This document shows, piece by piece, positions 7,669 to 17,462 of a DNA stretch of 41,873 bases. The notes beneath the pieces were generated by a model. The model saw nothing but the letters and a program-made list of their open reading frames with translations. It did no database searches and was not told the DNA's origin. The DNA is from Chromatiales bacterium. GTDB lineage: Bacteria; Pseudomonadota; Gammaproteobacteria; UBA6429; Thiohalophilaceae. Position 1 is the stretch's first letter. Every line of letters begins with the position of its first letter. The stretch is from contig JALSSV010000074.1 of the NCBI GenBank assembly GCA_026984045.1, positions 1 to 41,873 of the forward strand, read 5' to 3'. The position numbers were made by a program, and so were the translations under genes.

Positions 7669-9282
7669 GTGCGTAGCTATTCCGTATTCCTGCTGGGAAC
7701 CCTGGTGTTCTTTGCGGTCCTGCTGGGCTGGATGGCCTGGGCCCGCGATGCGGATTTCGACCGCCATCATCGTGCCGTGGCGCAGCAAACCGTCTCAGGG
7801 CTGGCAGACGAACTGGCCCGCAACATTGCCAACCGCAAACGGATGGTCCAGCTCTTCGCCCTCGAACAACGTCCGCTGCTGAGCCGGCTGATTCGCGATC
7901 CGGAAAACACCCGGCTGCAGGGGGCAGTCGCCGAAAAGCTGCGGGACTATTTTCCCGATTATTTCACCTACACGCTGGCCAATCCTCGGGGCGAGCTGTA
8001 CATCGAGGATTTCGGTGAGCAAATCGGACGCATGTGCCGGGAGGACATCCTCACCTATGCCCGCCAGCATACCAACCGGCCTCGCATCCATCCCGGTCCC
8101 GGCGTCCATCACTTCGATATCATGGCCACCCTCGATGTGGACAATCGGGCCCAGATTCTGTTCGTGAGCTTCCCCGTGGATCTGCTGGCCAACCTGCTGG
8201 CCAACGTGCAGCGACCGCAACACGATCTCTACCTGGTGCTGCCCGATCACGCCCCGCTCATCGAGGTCACGGCCCGGGGATCGCGCAATCGGCTCGCCCG
8301 GGAGGACTACCATCTGACGCCCAGGGAACGGCAACGCCTGCTGGCCCACCTGCCCGTCGCCGGCACCCGCTGGGAAGTGTTCGATCTCGCCCGGCCCGAT
8401 CTGTTCGCCAATTTCTACCGCGACCTGCTCACCCAGTCGCTGCTGATGTTCACCCCCTTTCTGCTCTTCACCCTGGCCATGTGGTGGCTGTTCCGGCGCC
8501 AGGAACGGCTGCGGCGTGAGGCGGAGATCGCCCGCGACGAGTTCCTCGCCACCGTCAGCCACGAATTGCGCACGCCACTGACCGCCATCCACGGCGCCCT
8601 GGAACTGATCGCCAACGGTGTCACCGGCCCCATCGGCGAACGCACGCGCGAGATGCTGCAAATTGCCTGCAAGAACAGCGACCGGCTGATCCTGCTGGTG
8701 AACGACCTGCTGGACATGCGTCGCGTGGAGTCGGGCAATCTGGAACTGGACAGGCAGCCCATCGATCTGGTGAGCGTGATCCGCCGGGCCATCGAGGAGA
8801 ACAGCAGCTACCTGGAGCAGTTCCAGGTGCGATGCCGGTTCGACCCGGATCGGGATCGGATTCCGGTCTACGGCGATCGCAACCGCCTGATCCAGGTGCT
8901 GACCAACCTGCTCTCCAACGCCGCCAAATACGGCCCTGACAACGAAATGGTGCGGATCCGCACCCGCTGCGCCAATGGCACGGTGCGGGTCTCGGTGATC
9001 GACCGCGGCGAGGGCGTCCCGCCGGAGTTCCGCCCCCGCCTGTTCGAGAAGTTCACCCGCCACGACGCCTCCGACACTCGCACCGTCTCCGGCACCGGCC
9101 TGGGCCTGTCCATCGCCCGCGCCATCGTCGAGGCCCACGGCGGCCGGATCGGCTTCTTCTCCTATCGCTCGGTGGGCTCCACGTTCTATTTCGAGCTGCC
9201 CCTGAGAGAGAGGGACGCGGGCCGAGGGACGAGTGGCGAGGAGAGGCGGCAGGAAGATCAGGCGGAAGGGGAAAATCGGTAG
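7669..9282 (+). CDS. Membrane sensor histidine kinase (orphan)
   Basis: Encodes 537 residues from a GTG start. A transmembrane helix lies at 5-24, a periplasmic sensor domain at about 25-250 (no family recognised), and a second helix at 253-275. The HisKA domain has the phospho-acceptor in FLATVSHELRTPLTAIHGA (His298), and the ATPase domain has the N box VLTNLLSNAAKYG, G1 IDRGEGVPPE, F box FEKFTR, and G2 GTGLGLSIARAIVEAHGG. The FYFELPL strand ends the family-conserved part; the following roughly 25 hydrophilic residues (ERDAGRGTSGEERRQ...) are encoded by an inverted repeat (left arm 9221-9240). No response regulator is adjacent; the upstream membrane protein gene is the only likely partner visible. 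Confidence 0.93.
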   Translation: MRSYSVFLLGTLVFFAVLLGWMAWARDADFDRHHRAVAQQTVSGLADELARNIANRKRMVQLFALEQRPLLSRLIRDPENTRLQGAVAEKLRDYFPDYFTYTLANPRGELYIEDFGEQIGRMCREDILTYARQHTNRPRIHPGPGVHHFDIMATLDVDNRAQILFVSFPVDLLANLLANVQRPQHDLYLVLPDHAPLIEVTARGSRNRLAREDYHLTPRERQRLLAHLPVAGTRWEVFDLARPDLFANFYRDLLTQSLLMFTPFLLFTLAMWWLFRRQERLRREAEIARDEFLATVSHELRTPLTAIHGALELIANGVTGPIGERTREMLQIACKNSDRLILLVNDLLDMRRVESGNLELDRQPIDLVSVIRRAIEENSSYLEQFQVRCRFDPDRDRIPVYGDRNRLIQVLTNLLSNAAKYGPDNEMVRIRTRCANGTVRVSVIDRGEGVPPEFRPRLFEKFTRHDASDTRTVSGTGLGLSIARAIVEAHGGRIGFFSYRSVGSTFYFELPLRERDAGRGTSGEERRQEDQAEGENR

Positions 9283-9429
9283 GAGGAACGGCGCAAGCCA
9301 CGACCTTGCGGTGGCTAGTGGGTGGGAACAGCATGGTTTTCCCAGCTACTCTTCCCCAACCACCCGCCATGACCTATCGCGGCTCGCGCCGCTCCTACCC
9401 ACCTCGTCCCTCGCCACTCGTCCCTCGGC
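9221..9429. repeat. 20-bp perfect inverted repeat enclosing REPIN copy 2
   Basis: GCCGAGGGACGAGTGGCGAG (9221-9240) is exactly complementary to 9410-9429. The left arm is in the 3' end of the kinase gene and encodes part of its tail. The phrase CTCGTCCCTCGCCACTC recurs at 14698-14729, so the arm belongs to a dispersed repeat. Between the arms lies a degenerate REP pair (9279-9398). Confidence 0.85.
9279..9398. repeat. Degenerate REPIN, copy 2
   Basis: The left REP, GTAGGAGGAACGGCGCAAGC (from 9279 to 9303), and the right REP at 9377-9398 (ends GCGCCGCTCCTAC) are inverted with several mismatches. The spacer again contains TACCC/CACCC-like phrases seen in the other REPINs. It belongs to the same family as the copies at 2948, 20346 and 39686. 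Confidence 0.75.
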
Positions 9430-9438
9430 CCTTGATCT

Positions 9439-9536
9439 GGTGAGAGCCCGGCCCCCCTGCGGCCAGGTCAAAAAAGAAAACCGGCACTTGGCCGGTTGCG
9501 AATCATCAGAATTTTGGCTCCCCGGGACGGGCTCGA
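9439..9536 (-). repeat. Duplicate of the tRNA-Asn 3' end plus terminator (att-like or pseudo-tRNA)
   Basis: This 98-bp stretch repeats 9620-9717 in direct orientation at a distance of 181 bp. Only four differences occur, all within the first 30 bp. It contains the last 22 bases of tRNA-Asn including CCA (minus strand, 9515-9536) and the tRNA terminator hairpin (9470-9497), but none of the 5' two thirds of the tRNA. The 83 bp between copies (9537-9619) are very GC-rich with local palindromes and no gene. The arrangement looks like paired attachment sites of a lost integrated element, or a collapsed tandem tRNA duplication. Confidence 0.8.
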
Positions 9537-9650
9537 CGATTTCGCCCGGAGCGAAATCGGCCGCGCGCCAGCGCGCCCGAAGGGGGGGCCCAGGGAGGGG
9601 CCGCCGCCACCGCCGCGGCGGTGAGAGCCTGTCCCACCTGCGGCCAAGTC

Positions 9651-9678
9651 AAAAAAGAAAACCGGCACTTGGCCGGTT
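9651..9678 (-). terminator. Intrinsic terminator of tRNA-Asn
   Basis: On the minus strand a perfect 7-bp stem (AACCGGC/GCCGGTT, plus-strand 9660-9666 and 9672-9678) with a 5-base loop is followed by a T-rich tract (TTTCTTTTTT). It lies 18 bp after the tRNA 3' end. An identical copy is at 9470-9497. Confidence 0.85.
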
Positions 9679-9695
9679 GCGAATCATCAGAATTT

Positions 9696-9771
9696 TGGCT
9701 CCCCGGGACGGGCTCGAACCGCCGACCCGGTGATTAACAGTCACCTGCTCTACCTGCTGAGCTACCGGGGA
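9696..9771 (-). tRNA. tRNA-Asn (anticodon GTT)
   Basis: The 76-base minus-strand gene folds as a standard cloverleaf. The acceptor stem is TCCCCGG/CCGGGGA, the D arm GCTC...GAGC, the anticodon stem GGTGA/TCACC with loop CTGTTAA (anticodon GTT), the T arm GGCGG TTCGAGC CCGTC, and the discriminator G is followed by encoded CCA. It has its own promoter and terminator, so it is a single-gene transcription unit. The duplicated 3' end nearby shows that this locus has been a recombination or integration target. Confidence 0.97.
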
Positions 9772-9783
9772 ATAGGGGCGTGG

Positions 9784-9812
9784 ATGATACTGATGACGGC
9801 CCCGAAGGTCAA
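9784..9812 (-). promoter_or_regulatory. Sigma-70 promoter of tRNA-Asn
   Basis: On the minus strand TTGACC (9807-9812) and TATCAT (9784-9789) are separated by 17 bp. The downstream stretch before the tRNA is GC-rich (CCACGCCCC), the kind of discriminator found at stringently controlled stable-RNA promoters. The predicted start is about 6 bases before the mature tRNA end. Confidence 0.8.
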
Positions 9813-10079
9813 CAATTCCCCCACTCGACGGAAAAAGGGGTGCTCCCCGTGGCGGCCTCCATCCCGGTTCCCTGCATTGCGCGCACGTCCCTGAATCCTT
9901 CTCGACCACCACCACGGGGAACCTCGAACGGAGACGTCCCTGTCTACCCCCCACTTCCCTGTTGGCAGTCAAGGTACCCAATCCGGCCCGCCGCCACAGT
10001 CGGCGGTTCCCGATACTTCGTGTAGGACGATTCCGATCCGGCTTGTCGGATTTCTTCCCGCCGCCAAGGGGCAGCCCGA

Positions 10080-10115
10080 ACGCAAAAACCCCGCCAAAAG
10101 GCGGGGTTTTTGCGT
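10080..10115. terminator. Bidirectional intrinsic terminator after clpB
   Basis: A perfect 16-bp stem with loop AAAA (arms 10080-10095 and 10100-10115) contains CCCCGCC/GGCGGGG flanked by A and T tracts on both sides, so it can act in either direction. It lies 16 bp after the clpB stop codon. The rest of 9813-10079 shows a short CCGCCG/CGGCGG palindrome near 9990 and nothing else I recognise. Confidence 0.92.
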
Positions 10116-10130
10116 CGTGTGCCGTCGGGC

Positions 10131-12728
<2,598 letters not shown>

Positions 12729-12832
12729 GTCGTTTCGTCCCCTTTCAGGTTGGATTTGGGTCAGGTCCGGCCCGGCCGCCGGACCGTGCGAGCGGACCGA
12801 AACGCCGGGGACCCGAATTTCTGTTGCTGGGG

Positions 12833-12861
12833 AGATGGGGGAAAACTCCCCGGGTTTCAAG
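12833..12861 (-). promoter_or_regulatory. Heat-shock (sigma-32) promoter of clpB
   Basis: On the minus strand CTTGAAA (12855-12861), a 14-bp spacer and CCCCATCT (12833-12840) match the sigma-32 consensus (CTTGAAA, 13-14 bp, CCCCATNT) essentially perfectly. The predicted transcript has a leader of about 100 bases before clpB. The 416-bp gap 12729-13144 otherwise holds repeat element B. Confidence 0.9.
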
Positions 12862-12908
12862 CGGAAAGGGAGGAAAAAGCGGGCGGGACGTCTCTGGGAC
12901 GGAGGGCC

Positions 12909-13110
12909 GTTCCGAATTACGTGAAATCCGGTTGTTTGCAGGCACAAAGCCGTCGAGGCCGGGAAGCCGTTTCGGGACCGTCGGCCGCAGGGATGCGGCC
13001 GTCGAGCCTACAGGGACGTATTCACGGCGTGTCCCGAAACGGCTTCCCGGCCTCGATGGCGTGCCAGATGCTGGCCCAACTTCGGTGGAAAGTGCACAGA
13101 AATTCAGAAC
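12909..13110 (+). repeat. Nested-palindrome element, copy B (about 202 bp)
   Basis: Outer ends are GTTCCGAATT (12909-12918) and the inverted AATTCAGAAC (13101-13110). The 30-bp arms lie at 12949-12978 and 13031-13060, with 26 inner bp perfectly complementary and one G/T mismatch. The 52-bp core (12979-13030) is nearly identical to copy A, but the arms share only their innermost bases with copies A and C (for example GTTTCGGGAC against GTTTCGTGAC). GGA-presenting hairpins lie at 12982-13001 and 13009-13020 on the plus strand. It sits upstream of clpB and downstream of the glutamate-synthase-like gene. Confidence 0.88.
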
Positions 13111-13144
13111 GGGGGTTCAGGCCAGAATCGGTTCCGCCCAAATC

Positions 13145-14635
13145 TCAACCTGCCTCGCTGCGCCGCATGGCGGCCCGCGTCTGCGGCGGCGGATGCAGCT
13201 CGTTGAGGCCCACGCTGTGGCCGGGGGCCTGCACGATGCGCACGTGTTCACGGGCGAACTGGCGGGCGTTGGCCAGCCCGCAGGCATGGGCCAGCACGTT
13301 CACCTCGTGATTCACCCAGTGGGCGTAGCGGGCCACCCGTTCGGCCTTGTCGGCCACCACCAGCCCCCGCTGGCGGCGCGGATCGTGGGTGGTGATGCCG
13401 GTGGGGCAGGTGTCCCGGTGGCACTGCAGGGACTGCACGCAGCCCAGGGCGAACATGAAGCCCCGGGCGCTGACCACGAAATCGGCGCCCACGCACAGGG
13501 CCCAGGCCACCTTCGCCGAGGTGACCAGCTTGCCCGAGGCCACCACCCGGATCCGCTCGCGCAGACCGGCCTCGAGCAGGGTGTCCACGAGGATGGGCAG
13601 GGCCTCGGTCAGGGGCAGGCCCACGTGATCGGCCAGCACCTGGGGCGCGGCGCCGGAGCCGCCCTCGCCGCCGTCCACGGTGATGAAATCGGGCGCCGAG
13701 TCCGGGCCGCGGCGCAGGATGGTCTCGCACAAGTCGCGGGGAAAACGTTCCGAGCCGACCACCGTCTTGATCCCCACCGGCCGGCCGGTGACCTCGCGCA
13801 CCCGGGCGATCATGTCCAGCAGATCGTCCGAGTTGCGGATCTCCCGGTGGCGGTTGGGGCTGCTCGAAACCCGGCCTGCCGGAATCCCCCGGATGCGGGC
13901 GATCTCCTCGGTGACCTTGTTCGCCGGCAGCACCCCGCCCCGGCCGGGCTTGGCGCCCTGGGAGAGCTTGATCTCGAAGGCCCGCACCGACTCGGCCACC
14001 TCGCGCAGGCGGGCATCGGAAAGGTTGCCCGCCGCGTCGCGCACGCCGTACTTGGCGGTGCCGATCTGGAAGATCAGATCGCAGCCGGCCTCCACGTGCC
14101 AGGGGGTGAGCCCGCCCTCGCCCGTGTTCATCCAGATCCCGGCCTTCGCCGCGCCCCGCGCCAGGGCCTGCACCGCCGGCTTCGAGAGGGCGCCATAGCT
14201 CATGCCGGAGATGTTGAACAGGGAAGGCGCCACGAAGGGCCGTTCACAGTCCCGCCCGATCACCAGCGGCGGCGCCGGGGCCACTTCCTCTTCCAGCAAC
14301 GGATAGGAGGCGTTGACGAAGACGATGGAGCCCGGCTCGCGCAGATCGTTGGTGGAGCCGAACCCCAGCAGGCCGCCCAGATCCTTGGCGGTGCGATAGA
14401 CCCAGCTGCGGGTGGCGCGGTTGAAGGGCAGCTCTTCCCGGTCCAGGGCGAAGAAATACTGGCGCAGATATTCCCCCAGCCGCTCGAGAAAGTAGCGGAA
14501 ACGGCCGATGACCGGAAAGTTGCGCCGGATGGCGTGATGGGTCTGGAGCACGTCCGCCACGTACATCCAGACGAGCGAAACCAGCAGGGCACCCAGCAGC
14601 GCCGCCAGCAGCCACCAACCGTTGAATCCGTCCAT
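13145..14635 (-). CDS. Membrane-anchored FMN-binding glutamate-synthase-family protein
   Basis: Encodes 496 residues. A single N-terminal transmembrane helix (8-30) is followed by a GltS FMN-binding barrel domain (about 130-450). Family blocks are ISGMSYGALSKPAVQALARGA, NTGEGGL, QIGTAKYGV, KLSQGAKPGRGG, ITVDGGEGGSGAAP, SGKLVTSAKVAWALCVGAD, and the 3Fe-4S-type cysteine run CVQSLQCHRDTCPTGITT. There is no glutaminase domain, so it is not a complete glutamate synthase. Such stand-alone proteins are common in proteobacteria; their substrate is not established. The gene lies last in the minus-strand series from the ZIP gene at 17245, 57 bp after the acyltransferase gene. Confidence 0.88.
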   Translation of the reverse strand: MDGFNGWWLLAALLGALLVSLVWMYVADVLQTHHAIRRNFPVIGRFRYFLERLGEYLRQYFFALDREELPFNRATRSWVYRTAKDLGGLLGFGSTNDLREPGSIVFVNASYPLLEEEVAPAPPLVIGRDCERPFVAPSLFNISGMSYGALSKPAVQALARGAAKAGIWMNTGEGGLTPWHVEAGCDLIFQIGTAKYGVRDAAGNLSDARLREVAESVRAFEIKLSQGAKPGRGGVLPANKVTEEIARIRGIPAGRVSSSPNRHREIRNSDDLLDMIARVREVTGRPVGIKTVVGSERFPRDLCETILRRGPDSAPDFITVDGGEGGSGAAPQVLADHVGLPLTEALPILVDTLLEAGLRERIRVVASGKLVTSAKVAWALCVGADFVVSARGFMFALGCVQSLQCHRDTCPTGITTHDPRRQRGLVVADKAERVARYAHWVNHEVNVLAHACGLANARQFAREHVRIVQAPGHSVGLNELHPPPQTRAAMRRSEAG

Positions 14636-14692
14636 CCGCCGCCTCCCGCGAGCATTTTCCTGAAGACATTGGCGGCCGGTGGGGCGAAAAGT

Positions 14693-15427
14693 TTATGCCT
14701 CGTCCCTCGTCCCTCGTCCCTCGCCACTCTGTGCATTGATGACGGGATCCAGCCTGTCCAGGCATTCCCGTTCCTTGAGGTGGGGACAGTCCACCGGCGG
14801 AAAGGCGCGCAAGCGGGCGCGGCTTGGGATCAGCACCGCGGGCAGGACGTGGCCGGGCAGGCGCACGCCGTCGATGTGGCAGGGAAAGACCGGCGCGCCG
14901 GAGAGGCGGGAAAGGCGGGCCACCCCCCGGCGCAGGCGGGCCGGGCCTTCTTCCGGCAGGTGGATGCGGCCGGAGGGGAACAGGGCCACCACCTTGCCGG
15001 AGGCCAGGGCGTCCAGGGCGGCGCGAAAGGCGCTGTCGTCGCGGCTGGAGCGATCCACGGGGATGCATTCCCCGAGGCGGAACAGCCAGGTGAGGCCGAA
15101 GCGCTCGTACTCCTCCCGGGCGATGATGAAGTGCACGGGCCGGCGGCAGGCGGCGAGGATGAGCAGCGGATCCAGCCCCGAGATGTGATTGGCCACCACC
15201 AGGGCCGGGCCGTCGGGCGGCAGCGGCACGGTCTGGATGTCGCAGCGGTGCCAGGTGCGCAGAAAGACCCGGTTGAGGCCGTCGATGACGTTGGTGACGG
15301 GATGCCCCCAGTCGCACCCCGCCGCGCGGTTGGCCTCGCGACCGATCCGGATCAGGGCGCCGAAGGCGGCCATCAGCAGCAGGCTGCCCGCCAGCCACGG
15401 GAGCGTGGCCACCGCTTCGGGACTCAT
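14693..15427 (-). CDS. Lysophospholipid (1-acylglycerol-3-phosphate-type) acyltransferase
   Basis: Encodes 244 residues. An N-terminal hydrophobic helix (about 9-27) precedes a PlsC-type domain with the catalytic NHISGLD motif (HX4D), a ICPVDR-like block (GECIPVDRSS), and the LFPSGRIHLPEEGP segment in place of the usual FPEGTRS. It probably acylates lysophosphatidic acid or a related lysolipid at the inner membrane; the exact substrate cannot be read. The start ATG overlaps the def stop by 4 bases. The last roughly 10 residues (SGEGRGTRDEA) are encoded by the CTCGTCC tandem repeat at 14698-14729, so the C-terminus is repeat-derived. Confidence 0.85.
   Translation of the reverse strand: MSPEAVATLPWLAGSLLLMAAFGALIRIGREANRAAGCDWGHPVTNVIDGLNRVFLRTWHRCDIQTVPLPPDGPALVVANHISGLDPLLILAACRRPVHFIIAREEYERFGLTWLFRLGECIPVDRSSRDDSAFRAALDALASGKVVALFPSGRIHLPEEGPARLRRGVARLSRLSGAPVFPCHIDGVRLPGHVLPAVLIPSRARLRAFPPVDCPHLKERECLDRLDPVINAQSGEGRGTRDEA
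14698..14729. repeat. Short tandem repeat of CCTCGTC units
   Basis: The seven-base unit (CCTCGTC / CCTCGCC) is repeated about four times and ends in GCCACTC. The same phrase forms the right arm of the inverted repeat at 9410-9429. It overlaps the 3' end of the acyltransferase gene. Too short and regular for a CRISPR array. Confidence 0.75.
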
Positions 15428-15927
15428 TTGGCGTACACCTTGCGCCGGAACAGGTCGTGGCGCTTGCTCACCAGCCGGTCGAGAAACAGCAGGCCATCGA
15501 GATGATCGATCTCGTGCTGCACGGCGCGGGCCTCGTAGCCTTCCATCTCGTACTCCCGCGCCTCGCCGTGCTCGTCCTGGGCGCGCAGGCGGATCCGCGC
15601 GGCGCGGATCACGTTGCCGGTGAAGTCGGGCACCGAGAGGCAGCCCTCGCGGCCCTTGACCATGCCGTCCCATTCCAGGATTTCCGGATTCACCAGCACC
15701 AGCCGACCGTGATTCGGGGTTTTGGGCTTCGCCGACACGTCGACGATGACGATGCGCCGGAACTCGCCCACCTGAGGCGCGGCGATGCCCACGCCACCGG
15801 GGCCGGCGCGCATGGTCTCCTCCAGATCCGCAACGAAGGCCCGCAGCGCCTCGTCGAAGTCGGTGACCGGTGCCGAGACCTGCTTGAGACGGGGATCGGG
15901 GTAGGTAAGAATGTCGAGGACCGCCAT
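15424..15927 (-). CDS. def: Peptide deformylase
   Basis: Encodes 167 residues. The cytosolic Fe(II) enzyme removes the formyl group from nascent N-termini. All three signature motifs are present: GVGIAAPQVG (47-56), EGCLSVP (metal-ligand Cys), and QHEIDHLDG (two metal-ligand His and catalytic Glu). The length is normal. It is not next to fmt; instead it lies between a GcvR-like gene (4 bp upstream) and the acyltransferase gene (overlapping by 4 bases), so it is probably part of a four- or five-gene operon. A genome of this type may have a second def beside fmt, which cannot be seen here. Confidence 0.96.
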   Translation of the reverse strand: MAVLDILTYPDPRLKQVSAPVTDFDEALRAFVADLEETMRAGPGGVGIAAPQVGEFRRIVIVDVSAKPKTPNHGRLVLVNPEILEWDGMVKGREGCLSVPDFTGNVIRAARIRLRAQDEHGEAREYEMEGYEARAVQHEIDHLDGLLFLDRLVSKRHDLFRRKVYAK

Positions 15928-15931
15928 GCGC

Positions 15932-16462
15932 TCAGCCCACCAGCGTCTCCACCGGTTCGAGGTGGGCGTCCACGCCCTCGGCGCGCACGATCTCCAGGGC
16001 CGATGCCAGGGCCGGGATCCCCTCGCGGGCCCGTCCCTCGATCTGCATGACGTAGATGGGCGCCTCGGCGGTGCCGGCCACGTCCGATTCAAGATCCAGG
16101 ATGTCCAGCCCCGCTTCGGCCAGCACGCCGGTGACCCGGGCCACGATGCCGGCGCGATCGGCGCCGTAGACGGTGATCCGCACGTCGGGCTCGTGATGCG
16201 CGTGCAGATGCGCCTCGATGGGATCGATGTGCACGGTCAAATCCAGCGAGTCGGTTTCGGTGGCGATGGCCTGTTCCAGTTCGCGACGGCTACCGGGGAA
16301 CTGCACCATCATCATGATGGTGAAATTGCCGCCCAGGCGCATCATGGCCGTCTCGCCCAGGTTGGCGCCGGCCTCGTAGAGGGCGGCGGTCACGTGGGCC
16401 ACGATGCCGGGCCGGTCCTTGCCCACCAGGGTCAGCATGTACCATTTGGCTTGCTTCGTCAT
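15932..16462 (-). CDS. ACT-domain protein of the glycine cleavage repressor (GcvR) type
   Basis: Encodes 176 residues made of two ACT domains. The first, about 7-85, begins YMLTLVGKDRPGIVAHVTAALYEAGANLGET; the second, about 94-170, begins RITVYGADRAGIVARVTGVLAEAGLDI. GcvR-like proteins regulate the gcv operon in E. coli by binding GcvA and glycine. Many genomes carry related ACT-ACT proteins of unknown target, so the specific role is inferred only from family. No gcv genes are in the window. It is 18 bp downstream of the ZIP transporter gene and 4 bp upstream of def on the same strand. Confidence 0.85.
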   Translation of the reverse strand: MTKQAKWYMLTLVGKDRPGIVAHVTAALYEAGANLGETAMMRLGGNFTIMMMVQFPGSRRELEQAIATETDSLDLTVHIDPIEAHLHAHHEPDVRITVYGADRAGIVARVTGVLAEAGLDILDLESDVAGTAEAPIYVMQIEGRAREGIPALASALEIVRAEGVDAHLEPVETLVG

Positions 16463-16480
16463 GGCCGTCTCTCCTTGCGA

Positions 16481-17245
16481 TCAGTGGAGGGTGGAATGGG
16501 CCAGCCAGATCACCAGCACCCCGGCGCTGATCAGGCCGAGCTGCTGCAGGGTGGCCGAGAGGTGCAGCCTGCGGTGCAGCCCCGGGATGAGATCCGCCAC
16601 CGCGATGTAGATGAAACTGGAGGCGGCCACCGCCAGGATGTAGGGCAGGACGGACTGCATGCCGCCCAGACTCCAGTAGGCGCCGAGGGCACCGATGAGG
16701 GTGGTAAGACTGGAGAGGACATTGAACAGCAATGCCTTGCCACGGGTATAGCCGCTGTGCAGCAGCACCGCGAAATCGCCCACCTCCTGAGGGATCTCGT
16801 GCGCCGCCACGGCCAGGGCCGTGACCACGCCCAGGTGCACGTCCACCAGGAAGGCCGCGCCGATCAGCACCCCGTCCACCAGGTTGTGAATCCCGTCCCC
16901 GATCAGGATCAGGGTGCCGGCAGCGTGCCCGTCATGGGCCAGGGTGTGGGTCTCGCACTCGCCTGAATGACAATGGCGCCACAGCACCATCTTCTCGAGC
17001 AGAAAGAAGCCCAGCAGCCCCAGCAGCACCGCCATACCCACATTGTGGGGATCGGCCGTCCCCAGCGCATGGGGCAACAGGGCCAGAAAGGCCGCCCCCA
17101 GCAAGGCCCCGATGGCGAAACTGATCATGTGCGGCAGCAAGCGCCCCCGCAACCCCTCCGGCAACAACAGGAACACCCCGGCCGCCAGCACGCTGAGCAC
17201 CCCGCCGACCAGGCTGAAGACGACGATCCAGACAAGCAGGCTCAT
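16481..17245 (-). CDS. ZIP-family divalent metal transporter
   Basis: Encodes 254 residues with seven to eight transmembrane helices. The paired metal-binding helices show DGIHNLVDGVLIGAAF and AVAAHEIPQEVGDFAVLL, the standard ZIP motifs (HNxxDG and HEIPQEVGD). A His/Cys-containing loop (WRHCHSGECETHT) lies between helices 3 and 4 and may bind metal. ZIP proteins import Zn(II) or Fe(II) across the inner membrane; the ion cannot be assigned. The start MSLLVWIVV is preferred over longer in-frame options because it begins directly at the first helix. It is the first gene of the run that continues through the ACT protein, def and the acyltransferase gene. Confidence 0.9.
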   Translation of the reverse strand: MSLLVWIVVFSLVGGVLSVLAAGVFLLLPEGLRGRLLPHMISFAIGALLGAAFLALLPHALGTADPHNVGMAVLLGLLGFFLLEKMVLWRHCHSGECETHTLAHDGHAAGTLILIGDGIHNLVDGVLIGAAFLVDVHLGVVTALAVAAHEIPQEVGDFAVLLHSGYTRGKALLFNVLSSLTTLIGALGAYWSLGGMQSVLPYILAVAASSFIYIAVADLIPGLHRRLHLSATLQQLGLISAGVLVIWLAHSTLH

Positions 17246-17313
17246 GAAAGACTCCCCGGAGAAACGGCGTGCATCATACCCGAAAACGGGCATCTGCCTG
17301 ACTCACTGCAAAT

Positions 17314-17462
17314 AACGCAGAGACCGCAGAGACGCCGAGAGCGCCGAGAAAACGGTGTGGCCAACGCCTCGAACTCAACGATCATGTCCACCTCCCAGCC
17401 TCTTTATCAATCCACAAATCCGACATTCTCTGCGACCTCGGCGTCTCTGCGGTCTCTGCGTT
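17314..17462. repeat. 26-bp perfect inverted repeat spanning the pgeF 3' end
   Basis: AACGCAGAGACCGCAGAGAC... (17314-17339) is exactly complementary to 17437-17462. The GCAGAG-rich phrase resembles dispersed repeats common in proteobacterial genomes. Shorter relatives appear at about 18290-18312 (CTCCTCTGCGCCTCTG) and 39931-39950 (TTTGCACCTTTGCGTTG). The right arm and the loop encode the last 27 residues of pgeF. Confidence 0.88.

Noticed and set aside
9515-9536. Second tRNA-Asn gene
   Set aside because: Only the last 22 bases are present; acceptor 5' strand, D arm and anticodon arm are missing.
9468-9668. Small minus-strand ORF near the tRNA
   Set aside because: It is made of the duplicated tRNA end and terminator; this kind of spurious protein is common next to tRNA genes.
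10080-10115. Member of the REP family
   Set aside because: The stem is unlike the GTAGGAGC sequences, and the flanking A/T tracts mark it as an intrinsic terminator.
14698-14729. Possible CRISPR-like array
   Set aside because: The unit is seven bases without spacers, and no cas genes are present.
12824-15505. Open frame of 893 codons on the plus strand
   Set aside because: It is antisense to the glutamate-synthase-like and acyltransferase genes and crosses repeat element B. No domain is recognisable.
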